A stretch of 36,467 bases of DNA, taken from contig NZ_JAGGDJ010000053.1 of NCBI RefSeq assembly GCF_017652985.1, forward strand, positions 1 through 36,467, written 5' to 3'. Positions 8,483 through 16,550 of the stretch are shown one piece after another (the stretch's first letter is position 1; the number at the start of each line of letters is the position of its first letter). Under the pieces are notes generated by a model. The model was not told the origin of the DNA, ran no database searches, and was given only the letters and a program-made list of their open reading frames with translations. The position numbers were made by a program, and so were the translations under genes. This DNA is from Paenibacillus artemisiicola. GTDB taxonomy: Bacteria; Bacillota; Bacilli; Paenibacillales; Paenibacillaceae.

Positions 8483-9904
8483 TTAGTTCAGCACTTCGGA
8501 CTTGATTTTCCAGTCGCGGACGTCCGTGAATTTGCCCATGATCGCGGCTGCCGCGGCCATGGCCGGCGATACGAGGTGCGTGCGCCCGCCGCGGCCTTGA
8601 CGGCCCTCGAAGTTGCGGTTGGACGTCGACGCGCAGCGTTGGCCCGGCTCAAGCACGTCGGGATTCATCGCGAGGCACATGGAGCAGCCGGCGTCGCGCC
8701 ATTCGAAGCCCGCTTCGGTGAACACTTTGTCGAGGCCTTCCTTCTCGGCCTGCAGCTTGACGCGTCCGGAGCCCGGCACGACGATCGCCGTGACGCGGTC
8801 GTTCACTTGGTAACCGCGCGCGATCTCGGCGGCGGCGCGCAGGTCTTCGATCCGGCCGTTCGTGCAGGAACCGATGAAGACGTAGTCGATGCCGATCTCG
8901 CTCATCGGCGTGCCCGGCGTCAGGCCCATGTATTCCAGCGCCTTCTCGGCCGCTTTGCGTTCATTCTCCGTCGGCAGCTCGGCCGGAACCGGCACGCTCT
9001 TCGTGATGTCGGTGCCCATGCCCGGGCTCGTACCCCAGGTCACTTGCGGAATCAGCGAATCGACGTCGAATTCGAGCACTGTATCGAACGATGCGCCTTC
9101 GTCGGTCGCCAGCTCTTTCCACGCGGCGACGGCGCGGTCGAACGCTTCGCCCTGCGGCGCGTGCTCGCGGCCCTTCAGGTAGTCGAACGTCGTCTCGTCC
9201 GGCGCGATCAGACCCGCGCGGGCGCCGGCTTCGATCGACATGTTGCAGACGGTCATGCGTTCTTCCATCGACAGCGAACGAATCGCATCGCCCGTGTATT
9301 CCATGACGTAGCCCGTACCGAAGTCGGTGCCGTATTTCGCGATGACGCCGAGGATCAAGTCCTTCGCCGTGACGCCCGGCTTGCGGCTGCCGACGAAGCG
9401 GATTTCCATCGTTTTCGCCTTGGATTGCTGCAGGCATTGCGTAGCCAGCACGTGCTCGACCTCGGACGTGCCGATGCCGAACGCCAGCGCGCCGAACGCG
9501 CCGTGCGTGGACGTGTGGCTGTCGCCGCAGACGATCGTTTTGCCCGGATGCGTCAAGCCGAGCTCGGGCCCCATGACGTGCACGACGCCTTGGTCGATCG
9601 AGTCGAGGTCGTACAGCGTGACGCCGAAATCCTTGCAGTTTTGCGTCAGCGTATCGATCTGCTGCTTGGAGATCGGGTCGGAGATATTGTAGCGGTCCTT
9701 CGTCGGCACGTTGTGGTCCATCGTCGCGAACGTCAGGTCGGGACGGCGAACCTGGCGGCCCGTCATGCGAAGGCCTTCGAAGGCTTGCGGGGACGTTACT
9801 TCGTGCACGAGGTGCAGGTCGATATAAATAACGCTCGGCTTGCCGGCTTCGGCATGAATGACGTGGTTATCCCAAATTTTCTCAAACATCGTTCTTTTCG
9901 TCAT
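8483..9904 (-). CDS. leuC: 3-isopropylmalate dehydratase, large subunit
   Basis: Catalytic aconitase-family subunit of isopropylmalate isomerase in leucine biosynthesis, cytosolic, carrying a [4Fe-4S] cluster. The cluster cysteines are at 347 (GSCTNGR), 407 and 410 (AGCSMC) when numbered from the ATG at 9904, the same numbers as in Escherichia coli LeuC, which supports this start. A GTG nine bases further upstream lies inside the GAGGTGA ribosome site and is rejected. Other signatures are DHNVPT, CGDSHTSTHGAFGALAFGIG and STSNRNFEGRQG. The gene is divergent from a LysR-type regulator, a layout suggesting regulation by it. The usual leucine partners (leuA, leuB, ilv genes) are not in the window. 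Confidence 0.97.
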   Translation of the reverse strand: MTKRTMFEKIWDNHVIHAEAGKPSVIYIDLHLVHEVTSPQAFEGLRMTGRQVRRPDLTFATMDHNVPTKDRYNISDPISKQQIDTLTQNCKDFGVTLYDLDSIDQGVVHVMGPELGLTHPGKTIVCGDSHTSTHGAFGALAFGIGTSEVEHVLATQCLQQSKAKTMEIRFVGSRKPGVTAKDLILGVIAKYGTDFGTGYVMEYTGDAIRSLSMEERMTVCNMSIEAGARAGLIAPDETTFDYLKGREHAPQGEAFDRAVAAWKELATDEGASFDTVLEFDVDSLIPQVTWGTSPGMGTDITKSVPVPAELPTENERKAAEKALEYMGLTPGTPMSEIGIDYVFIGSCTNGRIEDLRAAAEIARGYQVNDRVTAIVVPGSGRVKLQAEKEGLDKVFTEAGFEWRDAGCSMCLAMNPDVLEPGQRCASTSNRNFEGRQGRGGRTHLVSPAMAAAAAIMGKFTDVRDWKIKSEVLN

Positions 9905-9965
9905 TGAACTCACCTCATCTTAGTCTCATAAGTGCGGTTGCGCTTTCTATGAAATCCATGCAGTC

Positions 9966-9995
9966 ATCATAGCATTTCTTTCTTCATTGATCCAA
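9966..9995 (-). promoter_or_regulatory. Probable leuC promoter
   Basis: On the minus strand, TTGGAT (9990-9995) and TATGAT (9966-9971) are separated by 18 bases. The start would give a leader of roughly 60 bases before leuC, too short for a T-box, and none is seen. Confidence 0.5.
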
Positions 9996-10006
9996 GATAT
10001 AATATC
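9996..10006 (+). promoter_or_regulatory. Palindrome in the leuC/LysR divergent region, possible operator
   Basis: GATAT-A-ATATC is a perfect 11-base palindrome one base beyond the leuC -35 element. It contains a TATAAT that could be the -10 of the regulator gene. LysR-type proteins bind AT-rich dyads between divergent genes; assignment as its operator is inference. Confidence 0.35.
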
Positions 10007-10074
10007 TATAAAAGCAATAGGTACGGCCTATGACGATCGTAACGGAAATCGCCCGGGAAAGGAAGTGCTTTTAC

Positions 10075-10977
10075 TTGGAACTTCGCCAGCTTCAATACGT
10101 CATTCAAATCGCCAAGGAGAAAAATTTTTCGCGCGCCGCCGAGAAGCTGCACATCGCGCAGCCGTCCCTCAGCCAGCAGCTGTCCAAGCTGGAGAAGGAA
10201 ATCGGCGTCCTGCTCTTCCGACGGACGACCAATTCCGTCGAGCTGACGCATGCCGGGTCCGTCTTCGTGGAGAAGGCGGAGGGTATTCTCGACAACGTCG
10301 AGCAGCTGAAGCAGGAGCTGGACGACCTCGCGCACATGCGCAAAGGCAAGCTCGTCGTGGGCTGCCTCTCGATTACCGGCTCCCACGTGCTCCCCATCGT
10401 CCTGCCGATCTTCAACCGCCGCTTTCCCGAGATCGAGGTGGTGCTCGTGGAAGACACGCCGTCCAAGCTGGAGCAGCTGACGGCCAGCGGCCAGACCGAT
10501 CTCAGCCTTCTCGCGCTGCCGCTGCACGAGCCGTCGCTGGAATGGGTGCCGATCATCGAGGAGGAAATCATATTGGCAGTTCCCCCCGGCCACGCGCTGG
10601 CGAACCGGACGACGCCGGTCCGCGTCGAAGAGCTGCGCGCGGAGCCGTTCATCGTTCTGAAGAAGGGCCAAGGCTTCCGCCAAATCGTACTGGAAACGTG
10701 CGAGCGCGCCGGCTTCGAGCCGCGCGTCGTGTTCGAGAGCACGAACATCGAGACCGTGCAGTCACTCGTGGCCGCGGGCATGGGCATCACGTTCGTGCCG
10801 AAGATGCTGATGCGGGCGGCCGACGGCGAACTGGCGCCGGCCTATCTGTCGTTCGACGCCCCGAAACCGACGCGGACGCTCGTCATCGCAAGCCGTAAAG
10901 GCCGCTATCTGTCGAGAGCGGCCGAAGCGTTCATCGCCACGCTGAACGTGACCGCCGAAGAGCATTTCGGCTCTTGA
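10075..10977 (+). CDS. LysR-type transcriptional regulator, divergent from leuCD
   Basis: DNA-binding regulator of the LysR family. The N-terminal winged helix-turn-helix (residues 1-60) shows the motif NFSRAAEKLHIAQPSLSQQL followed by LEKEIGVLLFRR. The co-inducer-binding domain runs from about 90 to 295 (KLVVGCLSITGSH onward). I start it at the TTG at 10075 (LELRQLQYV), preceded by AAGGAAG with 9 bases spacing. This gives 300 residues, the family norm, with the canonical MELRQLQY beginning; the ATG at 10030 would add an unusual 15-residue tail. It sits back to back with leuC, so control of leuCD and of itself is inferred. The effector is unknown. It converges on mtnU with 46 bases between and no clear terminator. 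Confidence 0.9.
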   Translation: MELRQLQYVIQIAKEKNFSRAAEKLHIAQPSLSQQLSKLEKEIGVLLFRRTTNSVELTHAGSVFVEKAEGILDNVEQLKQELDDLAHMRKGKLVVGCLSITGSHVLPIVLPIFNRRFPEIEVVLVEDTPSKLEQLTASGQTDLSLLALPLHEPSLEWVPIIEEEIILAVPPGHALANRTTPVRVEELRAEPFIVLKKGQGFRQIVLETCERAGFEPRVVFESTNIETVQSLVAAGMGITFVPKMLMRAADGELAPAYLSFDAPKPTRTLVIASRKGRYLSRAAEAFIATLNVTAEEHFGS

Positions 10978-11023
10978 CCGGCGGACAAACCGTACCGTGC
11001 GCCGTTAACTTTGCCGGATTCAT

Positions 11024-11821
11024 CTAATACAACGACGGCCTGCGGTCCTCGAACACCGGGATCTTCGCGCGCACCGCTTCGACGAGCGCGGGATCGATCT
11101 CGCCGCGCAGGATCGTCTCCGCTTCGCCGGCTTCGGCGACGATCTCGCCCCACGGGTCGATGATCATGGAATGGCCGAAAAACGTCGTGTCGCCGCTCGC
11201 TCCGCAGCGGTTGCAGGCGACGACGTACATCTGGTTCTCGATCGCCCTCGCCGTGAGCAGCGTCCGCCAATGGCGAAGCCGCGGATTCGGCCACTGCGCC
11301 GGCACGAACAGCGCCTTCGCGCCGCCCAGCGCCAGCTTGCGCGCGAGCTCCGGAAACCGGAGATCGTAGCAGATCATCATGCCGGCTTGAACCGCGCCGG
11401 CGTTCAGCGTGCCGGGCCGATCGCCCGCCTGCAAATATTTCTCCTCGTCCATCAGCCGAAACAAGTGGATTTTGGAATACGTATCCGTCAGCTCGCCCCC
11501 TTCGTCGAAAACGTAGGTCGTATTGTACACGCCGTCCGCGCGCTTCTCCGCGATCGACCCGCCGAGGATCCGCACGCGATTCGTTTTCGCGAACGCGGAC
11601 AACAGCCCCTTCGCGCGTTCTCCGCCTTGGTCCGCGATGTCTTCGATTCGTTCCAGCGCATAGCCCGTGTTCCACATCTCGGGCAGCACGATCAGCTCCG
11701 GCTTCGTCTCCCCGCCGACCGCTTCCTCCAGCTTGCGCGCGGCGCGTTCGAAGTTCGCGTCCGGCTCGCCCGCGTCCACGTGCATTTGCACCAGCGCCAC
11801 CTTCAATTTCGTACCGTTCAT
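11024..11821 (-). CDS. mtnU: Carbon-nitrogen hydrolase MtnU (omega-amidase type, methionine salvage)
   Basis: Nitrilase-superfamily amidase. The catalytic triad is Glu48 (LPEMWNTGY), Lys117 (YSKIHLF) and Cys151 (ICYDLRFPE). The C-terminal GHSMIIDPWGEI and final IPVFEDRRPSLY resemble Bacillus subtilis MtnU (YkrU) as I recall it. In relatives the enzyme hydrolyses ketoglutaramate, the by-product when glutamine donates the amino group to ketomethylthiobutyrate. That role fits mtnE nearby but is inference from the family. The start is the ATG at 11821, eight bases after GGGAGG; a TTG at 11827 is only two bases from that site. It is transcribed away from mtnE, with a signal-peptide protein gene between them. 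Confidence 0.85.
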   Translation of the reverse strand: MNGTKLKVALVQMHVDAGEPDANFERAARKLEEAVGGETKPELIVLPEMWNTGYALERIEDIADQGGERAKGLLSAFAKTNRVRILGGSIAEKRADGVYNTTYVFDEGGELTDTYSKIHLFRLMDEEKYLQAGDRPGTLNAGAVQAGMMICYDLRFPELARKLALGGAKALFVPAQWPNPRLRHWRTLLTARAIENQMYVVACNRCGASGDTTFFGHSMIIDPWGEIVAEAGEAETILRGEIDPALVEAVRAKIPVFEDRRPSLY

Positions 11822-11895
11822 TGCCAATGCCTCCCGTTTCCCGTGCCTGCCGCGCGGCCGCGCCGCTACTTCGGCTTCCGCGCAGTTTTTACCTT

Positions 11896-11923
11896 ATCAT
11901 AACGTCTCATGCTTCGCTGTCAA
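11896..11923 (-). promoter_or_regulatory. Promoter of mtnU
   Basis: On the minus strand, a perfect TTGACA (11918-11923) is followed after 16 bases by TATGAT (11896-11901). The expected transcript leader is about 65-70 bases. I see no SAM riboswitch or T-box in it. Confidence 0.65.
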
Positions 11924-11977
11924 GATGGGCACCGTAACAACGAAACGAAATCCATGATCGCCAAAGGAGCCCTTGTC

Positions 11978-12424
11978 ATGAAAATACGAAGCTTGAACAT
12001 CGTCGCCGCATTCGGCCTTTTGCTTTGTTTGGTCTTCCCCCTGTCCGCCTTCGCGAACGCCGCGGACCATCACATGCCGGACCAGCGTCCCGTGCAGGCG
12101 TTCGACGTCGTCGCCGGCAAAGTCGTCAAGACGGTGCCGAACGGACCCGAGTTCCAAGGCTACGCCAAGTCGTGGCTGAAAGGCGTCACCGGCTTGTCGC
12201 CGAAGCTGCAGGCCGAAGACAAATGCGGATACGTCTTCCGCATTCCGCTGGACGAACCGACCGCGGTCAAAGCCGGCTCGGAGCAGATCACGACGCAGGA
12301 CGTCTTCTTGTTCTACTGCCCGAAAAAACCGCAGCTGCTGCTTATTTTCGACGAGAACCGCAAGCCTTATTTGCTGAAATTCAAAGCCAACATCAAGCCG
12401 TTCCTGAAGGCGATGGATCTGTAG
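11978..12424 (+). CDS. Secreted protein of unknown function, 148 residues
   Basis: I do not recognise the family. The start is the ATG at 11978 with AAAGGAG eight bases upstream. The product has a clear signal peptide (MKIRS, hydrophobic core 8-24, probable cleavage after AFANA at about 28) and a mature part of about 120 residues. Two cysteines remain after cleavage (83 and 114), which could form a disulfide outside the cell. The C-terminal third is beta-like (VFLFYCPKKPQLLLIF) followed by a basic helix. There is no lipobox and no membrane segment besides the signal. It sits between the divergent mtnU and mtnE, but no link to methionine salvage is visible. Confidence 0.75.
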   Translation: MKIRSLNIVAAFGLLLCLVFPLSAFANAADHHMPDQRPVQAFDVVAGKVVKTVPNGPEFQGYAKSWLKGVTGLSPKLQAEDKCGYVFRIPLDEPTAVKAGSEQITTQDVFLFYCPKKPQLLLIFDENRKPYLLKFKANIKPFLKAMDL

Positions 12425-12450
12425 CGCGCGGCGCGCCGGACCGCCGATGC

Positions 12451-12480
12451 TCGACACTTATTCGATCCGTATGCTACATT
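12451..12480 (+). promoter_or_regulatory. Possible promoter of mtnE
   Basis: TCGACA (12451-12456) and TACATT (12475-12480) are 18 bases apart, 30 bases before the mtnE start. The leader would be about 20 bases, leaving no room for a SAM riboswitch. The match is moderate. Confidence 0.4.
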
Positions 12481-12509
12481 TAAGCATAGAATAAGGGTGG
12501 AGGAGAAAG

Positions 12510-13700
12510 ATGGAACGCACACAACCATTTCAAATCGCGCCGGCAACCCGGATGACCGGTCTGCCGGCTCAATTTTTTGCCGCGCTCGTCGGCAAGGCGA
12601 ACGCGCAGGCCGCCAAGGGGCGCGACGTCATCAATTTGGGCCAGGGCAATCCCGATCGCCCGACGCCGCCGCATATCGTGGAGGCGCTGCGGGAAGCCGC
12701 GCCGAACCCGCTGTACCACAAGTATCCGCCGTTCAGCGGCTTTCCGTTCTTGAAGCAGGCCGTCGCCCGGCGTTATAAGGAAGATTACGGCGTCGATCTC
12801 GATCCCGAGAAAGAGGTCGCGATTCTCTTCGGCGGCAAAACCGGCTTGATCGAGATCAGCCAGTGCCTGCTTAACCCGGGCGACGTCTGCCTCGTGCCGG
12901 ATCCCGGTTATCCGGACTACTGGTCCGGCGTCGCGCTCGCCGGCGGCGTCATGGAATACATGCCGCTGTTGGAAGGCAACGGCTTCCTGCCGGATTACGG
13001 CGCGATTCCGGCCGGCGTCGCGGACAAAGCGAAGCTGATGTTCATTAATTACCCGAACAACCCGACCGGCGCGACCGCGGGTTCGGATTTCTACGCGAGC
13101 ACCGTCGAATTCGCCGCGAAGCACGGCATCGTCGTCGCGAGCGATTTCGCTTACGGGGCGATCGGCTTCGACGGCAAAGCGCCGGTGAGCTTCCTGCAGA
13201 CGCCGGGCGCCAAGGAAGTCGGCGTCGAATTCTACACGCTGTCGAAGACGTACAACATGGCCGGATGGCGCGTCGGCTTCGCTCTCGGCAATCCGGAAGT
13301 GGTCTCGCTGATCAACCTGATTCAAGACCATTATTACTGCAGCCTGTTCGGCGGCATCCAAGCCGCCGCCGCCGCGGCGCTGACCGGTCCGCAGCAGTGC
13401 GTGGCGGAGCTGACGGCCGCGTACGAAAGCCGCCGCGAAGCGCTGTTCGCCGCCATGGACGAGATCGGCTGGGAAAGCCGCAAGCCGAGCGGTTCGTTCT
13501 TCTGCTGGCTTCCGGTGCCGAAAGGCTTCACGTCGGCGTCGTTCGCGGACCGCGTCCTCGAGCAGGCCGACGTCGTCCTCGCGCCGGGCGTCGGCTTCGG
13601 CACGCACGGCGAAGGCTACGTGCGGCTGGGGCTGCTCGCGTCCGAGGACCGGCTGGCGGAAGCGATCCATCGGATCGGCAAGCTGGGCTTATTCGGCTGA
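12510..13700 (+). CDS. mtnE: Aminotransferase MtnE (2-keto-4-methylthiobutyrate to methionine)
   Basis: PLP-dependent class I/II aminotransferase that catalyses the last step of methionine salvage. In 396 residues I see VINLGQGNPDRPTPPHIVEA (40-59), NYPNNPTGA (180-188), SDFAYGAIGFDG (211-222) and the PLP lysine Lys246 in YTLSKTYNMAGWRVGF. These segments resemble Bacillus MtnE (YkrV) from memory, including the distinctive PVSFLQTPGAKEVGVEF. GGAGGAGA lies about five bases before the ATG. It has its own promoter and terminator, so it is monocistronic and separated from mtnWXB by the proline genes. A general methionine/aromatic aminotransferase is the alternative; the locus favours MtnE. Confidence 0.88.
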   Translation: MERTQPFQIAPATRMTGLPAQFFAALVGKANAQAAKGRDVINLGQGNPDRPTPPHIVEALREAAPNPLYHKYPPFSGFPFLKQAVARRYKEDYGVDLDPEKEVAILFGGKTGLIEISQCLLNPGDVCLVPDPGYPDYWSGVALAGGVMEYMPLLEGNGFLPDYGAIPAGVADKAKLMFINYPNNPTGATAGSDFYASTVEFAAKHGIVVASDFAYGAIGFDGKAPVSFLQTPGAKEVGVEFYTLSKTYNMAGWRVGFALGNPEVVSLINLIQDHYYCSLFGGIQAAAAAALTGPQQCVAELTAAYESRREALFAAMDEIGWESRKPSGSFFCWLPVPKGFTSASFADRVLEQADVVLAPGVGFGTHGEGYVRLGLLASEDRLAEAIHRIGKLGLFG

Positions 13701-13716
13701 CGGCCCGTTACACGCG

Positions 13717-13747
13717 ATCGCCTGAACGAACGTTCGGGCGATTTTTT
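13717..13747 (+). terminator. Terminator of mtnE
   Basis: ATCGCCTGAACG and CGTTCGGGCGAT pair as a long stem with one G-U pair (13717-13742), followed by six T. It lies 17 bases after the mtnE stop. Confidence 0.85.
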
Positions 13748-13780
13748 ATGCCAAGCCCGCAGCCGCGGGCTCCCGGTCGC

Positions 13781-13810
13781 TTTACAGGTCGGCGGCTCAC
13801 ATGGTATGCT
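13781..13810 (+). promoter_or_regulatory. Promoter of the T-box leader and proBAC-mtnWXB
   Basis: TTTACA (13781-13786) and TATGCT (13805-13810) are 18 bases apart and sit just upstream of the T-box leader. Transcription would start near 13817. Confidence 0.6.
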
Positions 13811-13817
13811 AGCTTTA

Positions 13818-14089
13818 ATTTCACACGAGCAACGTCTTGACGGGGCTAAGTATGCAATCCGCGACGCGACCAGAGAGTAAATTCGCTTGCTGCGAGAATT
13901 TACCGCGCCTGCTGCAGAAACCCACCCCTGAACGGCCGGCGACGAGTCGGACAGCGGACTGCTGTTATCAGGTCTTCAAGCCGAACGGCTCCCTTTCAGT
14001 CCGCTGGAACGGAGAGGCCGTTAATTAAAGGTGGTACCGCGGAAGTCGAACTTTCGTCCTTTGTCATTGCAGAGGGCGGAAGTTTTTTT
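13818..14089 (+). promoter_or_regulatory. T-box leader RNA with proline (CCC) specifier, upstream of proB
   Basis: This is a tRNA-sensing T-box leader. The conserved T-box sequence AAAGGTGGTACCGCGG is at 14027-14042. Its TGGT bulge (14032-14035) would pair with the ACCA end of uncharged tRNA, consistent with an A discriminator. Stem I shows the AGTA element (13849-13852) opposite GAAACCCACC, which places the specifier codon CCC (proline) at 13921-13923. The AGAGAG motif (13872-13877) lies next to a distal arm with GTAAATT/AATTTAC. A terminator (14049-14089) overlaps the antiterminator region. The expected behaviour is that uncharged tRNA-Pro with anticodon GGG allows read-through into proB. 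The exact 5' end is an estimate. Confidence 0.93.
14049..14089 (+). terminator. Conditional terminator of the T-box leader
   Basis: AACTTTCGTCCT (14049-14060) pairs with AGGGCGGAAGTT (14073-14084) through two G-U pairs and is followed by seven T (14083-14089). It lies directly after the T-box sequence, as expected for the OFF state. Confidence 0.9.
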
Positions 14090-14134
14090 GTTTTACCGCA
14101 TCGCAGTCCATTCATGGGAAAGGTTTGAGCGCAC

Positions 14135-15250
14135 ATGACAGAGACGATCGTCGTCAAAATCGGCAGCAGCTCGCTGACGTCCGAGGAAGGCGGCCTCAAC
14201 CGCGAACGCATCGCGTTCTTCGCGCGCGAGCTCGCGGCGCTGCACGAATCCGGCCGGCAGGTGCTGCTCGTGACGTCCGGCGCCGTGGCGGCCGGCTTCC
14301 GCAAGATCGGCTACGCGGCGCGGCCGAAGATCGTGCACGAGAAGCAGGCGGCCGCGGCCGTCGGGCAGGCGCTGCTCATGCAGGCCTATCAAGAGGCGTT
14401 CGCTTCCTACGGCGCGGACGGCGGGATCGGCGTGGCGCAAATATTGCTCACGCGCGCCGACTTCTCCAACCGCCGGCGGATCCAGAACGCGCAGCTGACC
14501 ATCGAAGAGCTGCTCAAGCAGCGCATGGTGCCGATCATCAACGAGAACGACACGGTCGCCACGGACGAACTCAAGTTCGGCGACAACGACACGCTTTCGG
14601 CGTTGGTCGGCAACATGGTCAAGGCGAGGCGGCTGGTCATCATCACGGACATGGACGGCCTCTACACCGAGGATCCGCGGAAAAATCCCGCCGCTCGCCG
14701 CATCGAACGGGTCGACCAGATCTCGGACGACATCTTGAGCATTGCCGGCGGCGCGGGCTCGTCCGTCGGCACGGGCGGCATGCGATCCAAGATCGAGGCC
14801 GCCCGCATCGCGATGCGCGGGGGCATTCCCGCCTTCATCGGCCGCGTCGTCGAACCGGGCGACCTGATGCTCGCCGTCGACGGCAACGGGCGCGGGACGT
14901 ATTTCGATACGAGCCTGCATAATCTGCCGATGAAGAAGCAGTGGCTCGGGTTCCATTCCATGCCGCAGGGCCGCATCCTGGTGGACGAAGGCGCCGAGCG
15001 TGCGCTGCTCCTCGGGGGCAAGAGCCTCCTCCCCGCCGGCATCCGGGCGATCGAGGGCGACTTTCACCCCGGCGACGTCGTCGAGGTCTGCAATCTGCGA
15101 GGCGAGACGCTCGGACGCGGCGTCGTCAATTACGCCGCCTGGCAGGCGCAGGCGGCCGCGGGCCTCAGCTCCGAGGAAGTGCGCAGGCGGGTCGAGGTCG
15201 TCCGCATGGAAGTGATTCACCGGGACGAATGGGTCACGCTGAAAGCCTGA
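14135..15250 (+). CDS. proB: Glutamate 5-kinase with C-terminal PUA domain
   Basis: First enzyme of proline synthesis, which phosphorylates glutamate to gamma-glutamyl phosphate. The amino-acid kinase domain (about 1-255) begins VVKIGSSSLT and contains LVTSGAVAAGFRKIGY, INENDTVATDELKFGDND and DMDGLYTEDPRKNP. A PUA domain follows (about 275-360; GRILVDEGAERALLLGGKSL). The 371 residues match the long, PUA-bearing form. The ATG is 46 bases after the T-box terminator, with a weak AAAGG site upstream. It leads proB-proA-proC. The kinase is usually feedback-inhibited by proline, adding to the transcriptional control by the proline T-box. Confidence 0.96.
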   Translation: MTETIVVKIGSSSLTSEEGGLNRERIAFFARELAALHESGRQVLLVTSGAVAAGFRKIGYAARPKIVHEKQAAAAVGQALLMQAYQEAFASYGADGGIGVAQILLTRADFSNRRRIQNAQLTIEELLKQRMVPIINENDTVATDELKFGDNDTLSALVGNMVKARRLVIITDMDGLYTEDPRKNPAARRIERVDQISDDILSIAGGAGSSVGTGGMRSKIEAARIAMRGGIPAFIGRVVEPGDLMLAVDGNGRGTYFDTSLHNLPMKKQWLGFHSMPQGRILVDEGAERALLLGGKSLLPAGIRAIEGDFHPGDVVEVCNLRGETLGRGVVNYAAWQAQAAAGLSSEEVRRRVEVVRMEVIHRDEWVTLKA

Positions 15251-15302
15251 AATGACGGTATCGCAACGTAGTGGAATAGTTAAGCGAAAGAAGGGGCAAA
15301 CG

Positions 15303-16550
15303 ATGAGCGAAGTACGCGAGAAAGCCGCGCTGGCCAAACAGGCCGCGCAAATCATGAACCGCCTGACGACGGCGCAAAAGAACGAAGCGCTCCTCGCCAT
15401 GGCGGACGCGCTGCTCGCGGAGCAGGACGCGATCATCGCGGCGAACGCGCTCGATCTCGAGCGCGGCCGCGGGAACGGTACGAGCGAATCGCTGCTCGAC
15501 CGCCTGAAATTGACGCCGGCGCGCATCGCAAGCATCGCCGAAGGATTGCGCCAAGTGGCATCGCTGGCCGATCCGGTCGGCCTGACGCTGGAATCGTTCC
15601 GGCGCCCGAACGGCCTGCTGGTCGAGAAAATCTCCGTGCCGCTCGGCGTCATCGGCATGATCTACGAAGCCCGGCCGAACGTGACGGTGGACGCGGCCGC
15701 CTTGTGCCTCAAGACCGGCAACGCCGTCGTTCTCCGCGGCGGCTCCGCCGCGCTGGAATCCAACCGCCGGATCGTGGGCGTCCTCCGGGACGCGCTGGCC
15801 GGAACGGCGCTTCCGCCGGACGCGCTGCAGCTCGTCGAGGATCCTTCCCGCGCGTCGGTCGACGAGATGCTGAAGCTGAACGGCCTGCTCGACGTCGTCA
15901 TTCCGCGAGGCGGCGCGGCGCTGATCCGCAACGTCGTCGAAAACGCGACGGTGCCGGTCATCGAGACCGGCGCGGGCATCTGCCATACGTTCGTCGACGC
16001 GAGCGCCGCGTACGAGATGGCGGCCGACATCGCCTTTAACGCCAAAGTGCAGCGTCCGTCCGTCTGCAACTCCATGGAGACGCTCCTGGTCCACGAAGAT
16101 TTCGCGGAGAAGCACCTGCGGGCGCTAGCGGACCGTTTTCGATCCGCGAACGTGGAGCTCCGCGGCTGCGAGCGGACGCGCGCGCTCGTGCCGGAAGCCG
16201 CGGCGGCGACCGACGCGGATTACGCGACGGAGTATAACGATTACATTATGAACATCCGCGTCGTCGACGGGCTCGAGCAGGCGCTTACGCATATCGCCCG
16301 CTTCGGCACGATGCATTCCGAATGCATCGTCACCGAAGACGAAGCGAACGCCGCGGCGTTCATGCAGCGCGTCGATGCGGCGGCGGTCTATCACAACGCG
16401 TCGACCCGGTTCACCGACGGCTTCGAATTCGGCTACGGCGCCGAAATCGGCATCAGCACGCAGAAGCTCCACGCGCGCGGCCCGATGGGCCTGCCCGCGC
16501 TGACGTCCACCAAATTCCGCGTCTACGGCAGCGGGCAAATTAGGAACTAA
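15303..16550 (+). CDS. proA: Gamma-glutamyl phosphate reductase
   Basis: NADPH-dependent reductase of the aldehyde-dehydrogenase superfamily that converts glutamyl-5-phosphate to glutamate-5-semialdehyde. The active-site cysteine is Cys255 in VQRPSVCNSMETLLVH. Other family segments are VPLGVIGMIYEARPNVTVDAA-type (near 112-132) and GFEFGYGAEIGISTQKLHARGPMGL-type (near 370-395). I start at the ATG at 15303, six bases after AAGGGG, which gives 415 residues, a usual length; the upstream ATG at 15252 would add 17 unconserved residues. It is 52 bases after proB. The stop codon abuts the hairpin repeat array at 16551. Confidence 0.96.
   Translation: MSEVREKAALAKQAAQIMNRLTTAQKNEALLAMADALLAEQDAIIAANALDLERGRGNGTSESLLDRLKLTPARIASIAEGLRQVASLADPVGLTLESFRRPNGLLVEKISVPLGVIGMIYEARPNVTVDAAALCLKTGNAVVLRGGSAALESNRRIVGVLRDALAGTALPPDALQLVEDPSRASVDEMLKLNGLLDVVIPRGGAALIRNVVENATVPVIETGAGICHTFVDASAAYEMAADIAFNAKVQRPSVCNSMETLLVHEDFAEKHLRALADRFRSANVELRGCERTRALVPEAAAATDADYATEYNDYIMNIRVVDGLEQALTHIARFGTMHSECIVTEDEANAAAFMQRVDAAAVYHNASTRFTDGFEFGYGAEIGISTQKLHARGPMGLPALTSTKFRVYGSGQIRN

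Noticed and set aside
11822..12509. SAM riboswitch (S-box) expected near mtnU and mtnE
   Set aside because: Leaders are short and lack the conserved S-box helices; only ordinary promoters were seen.
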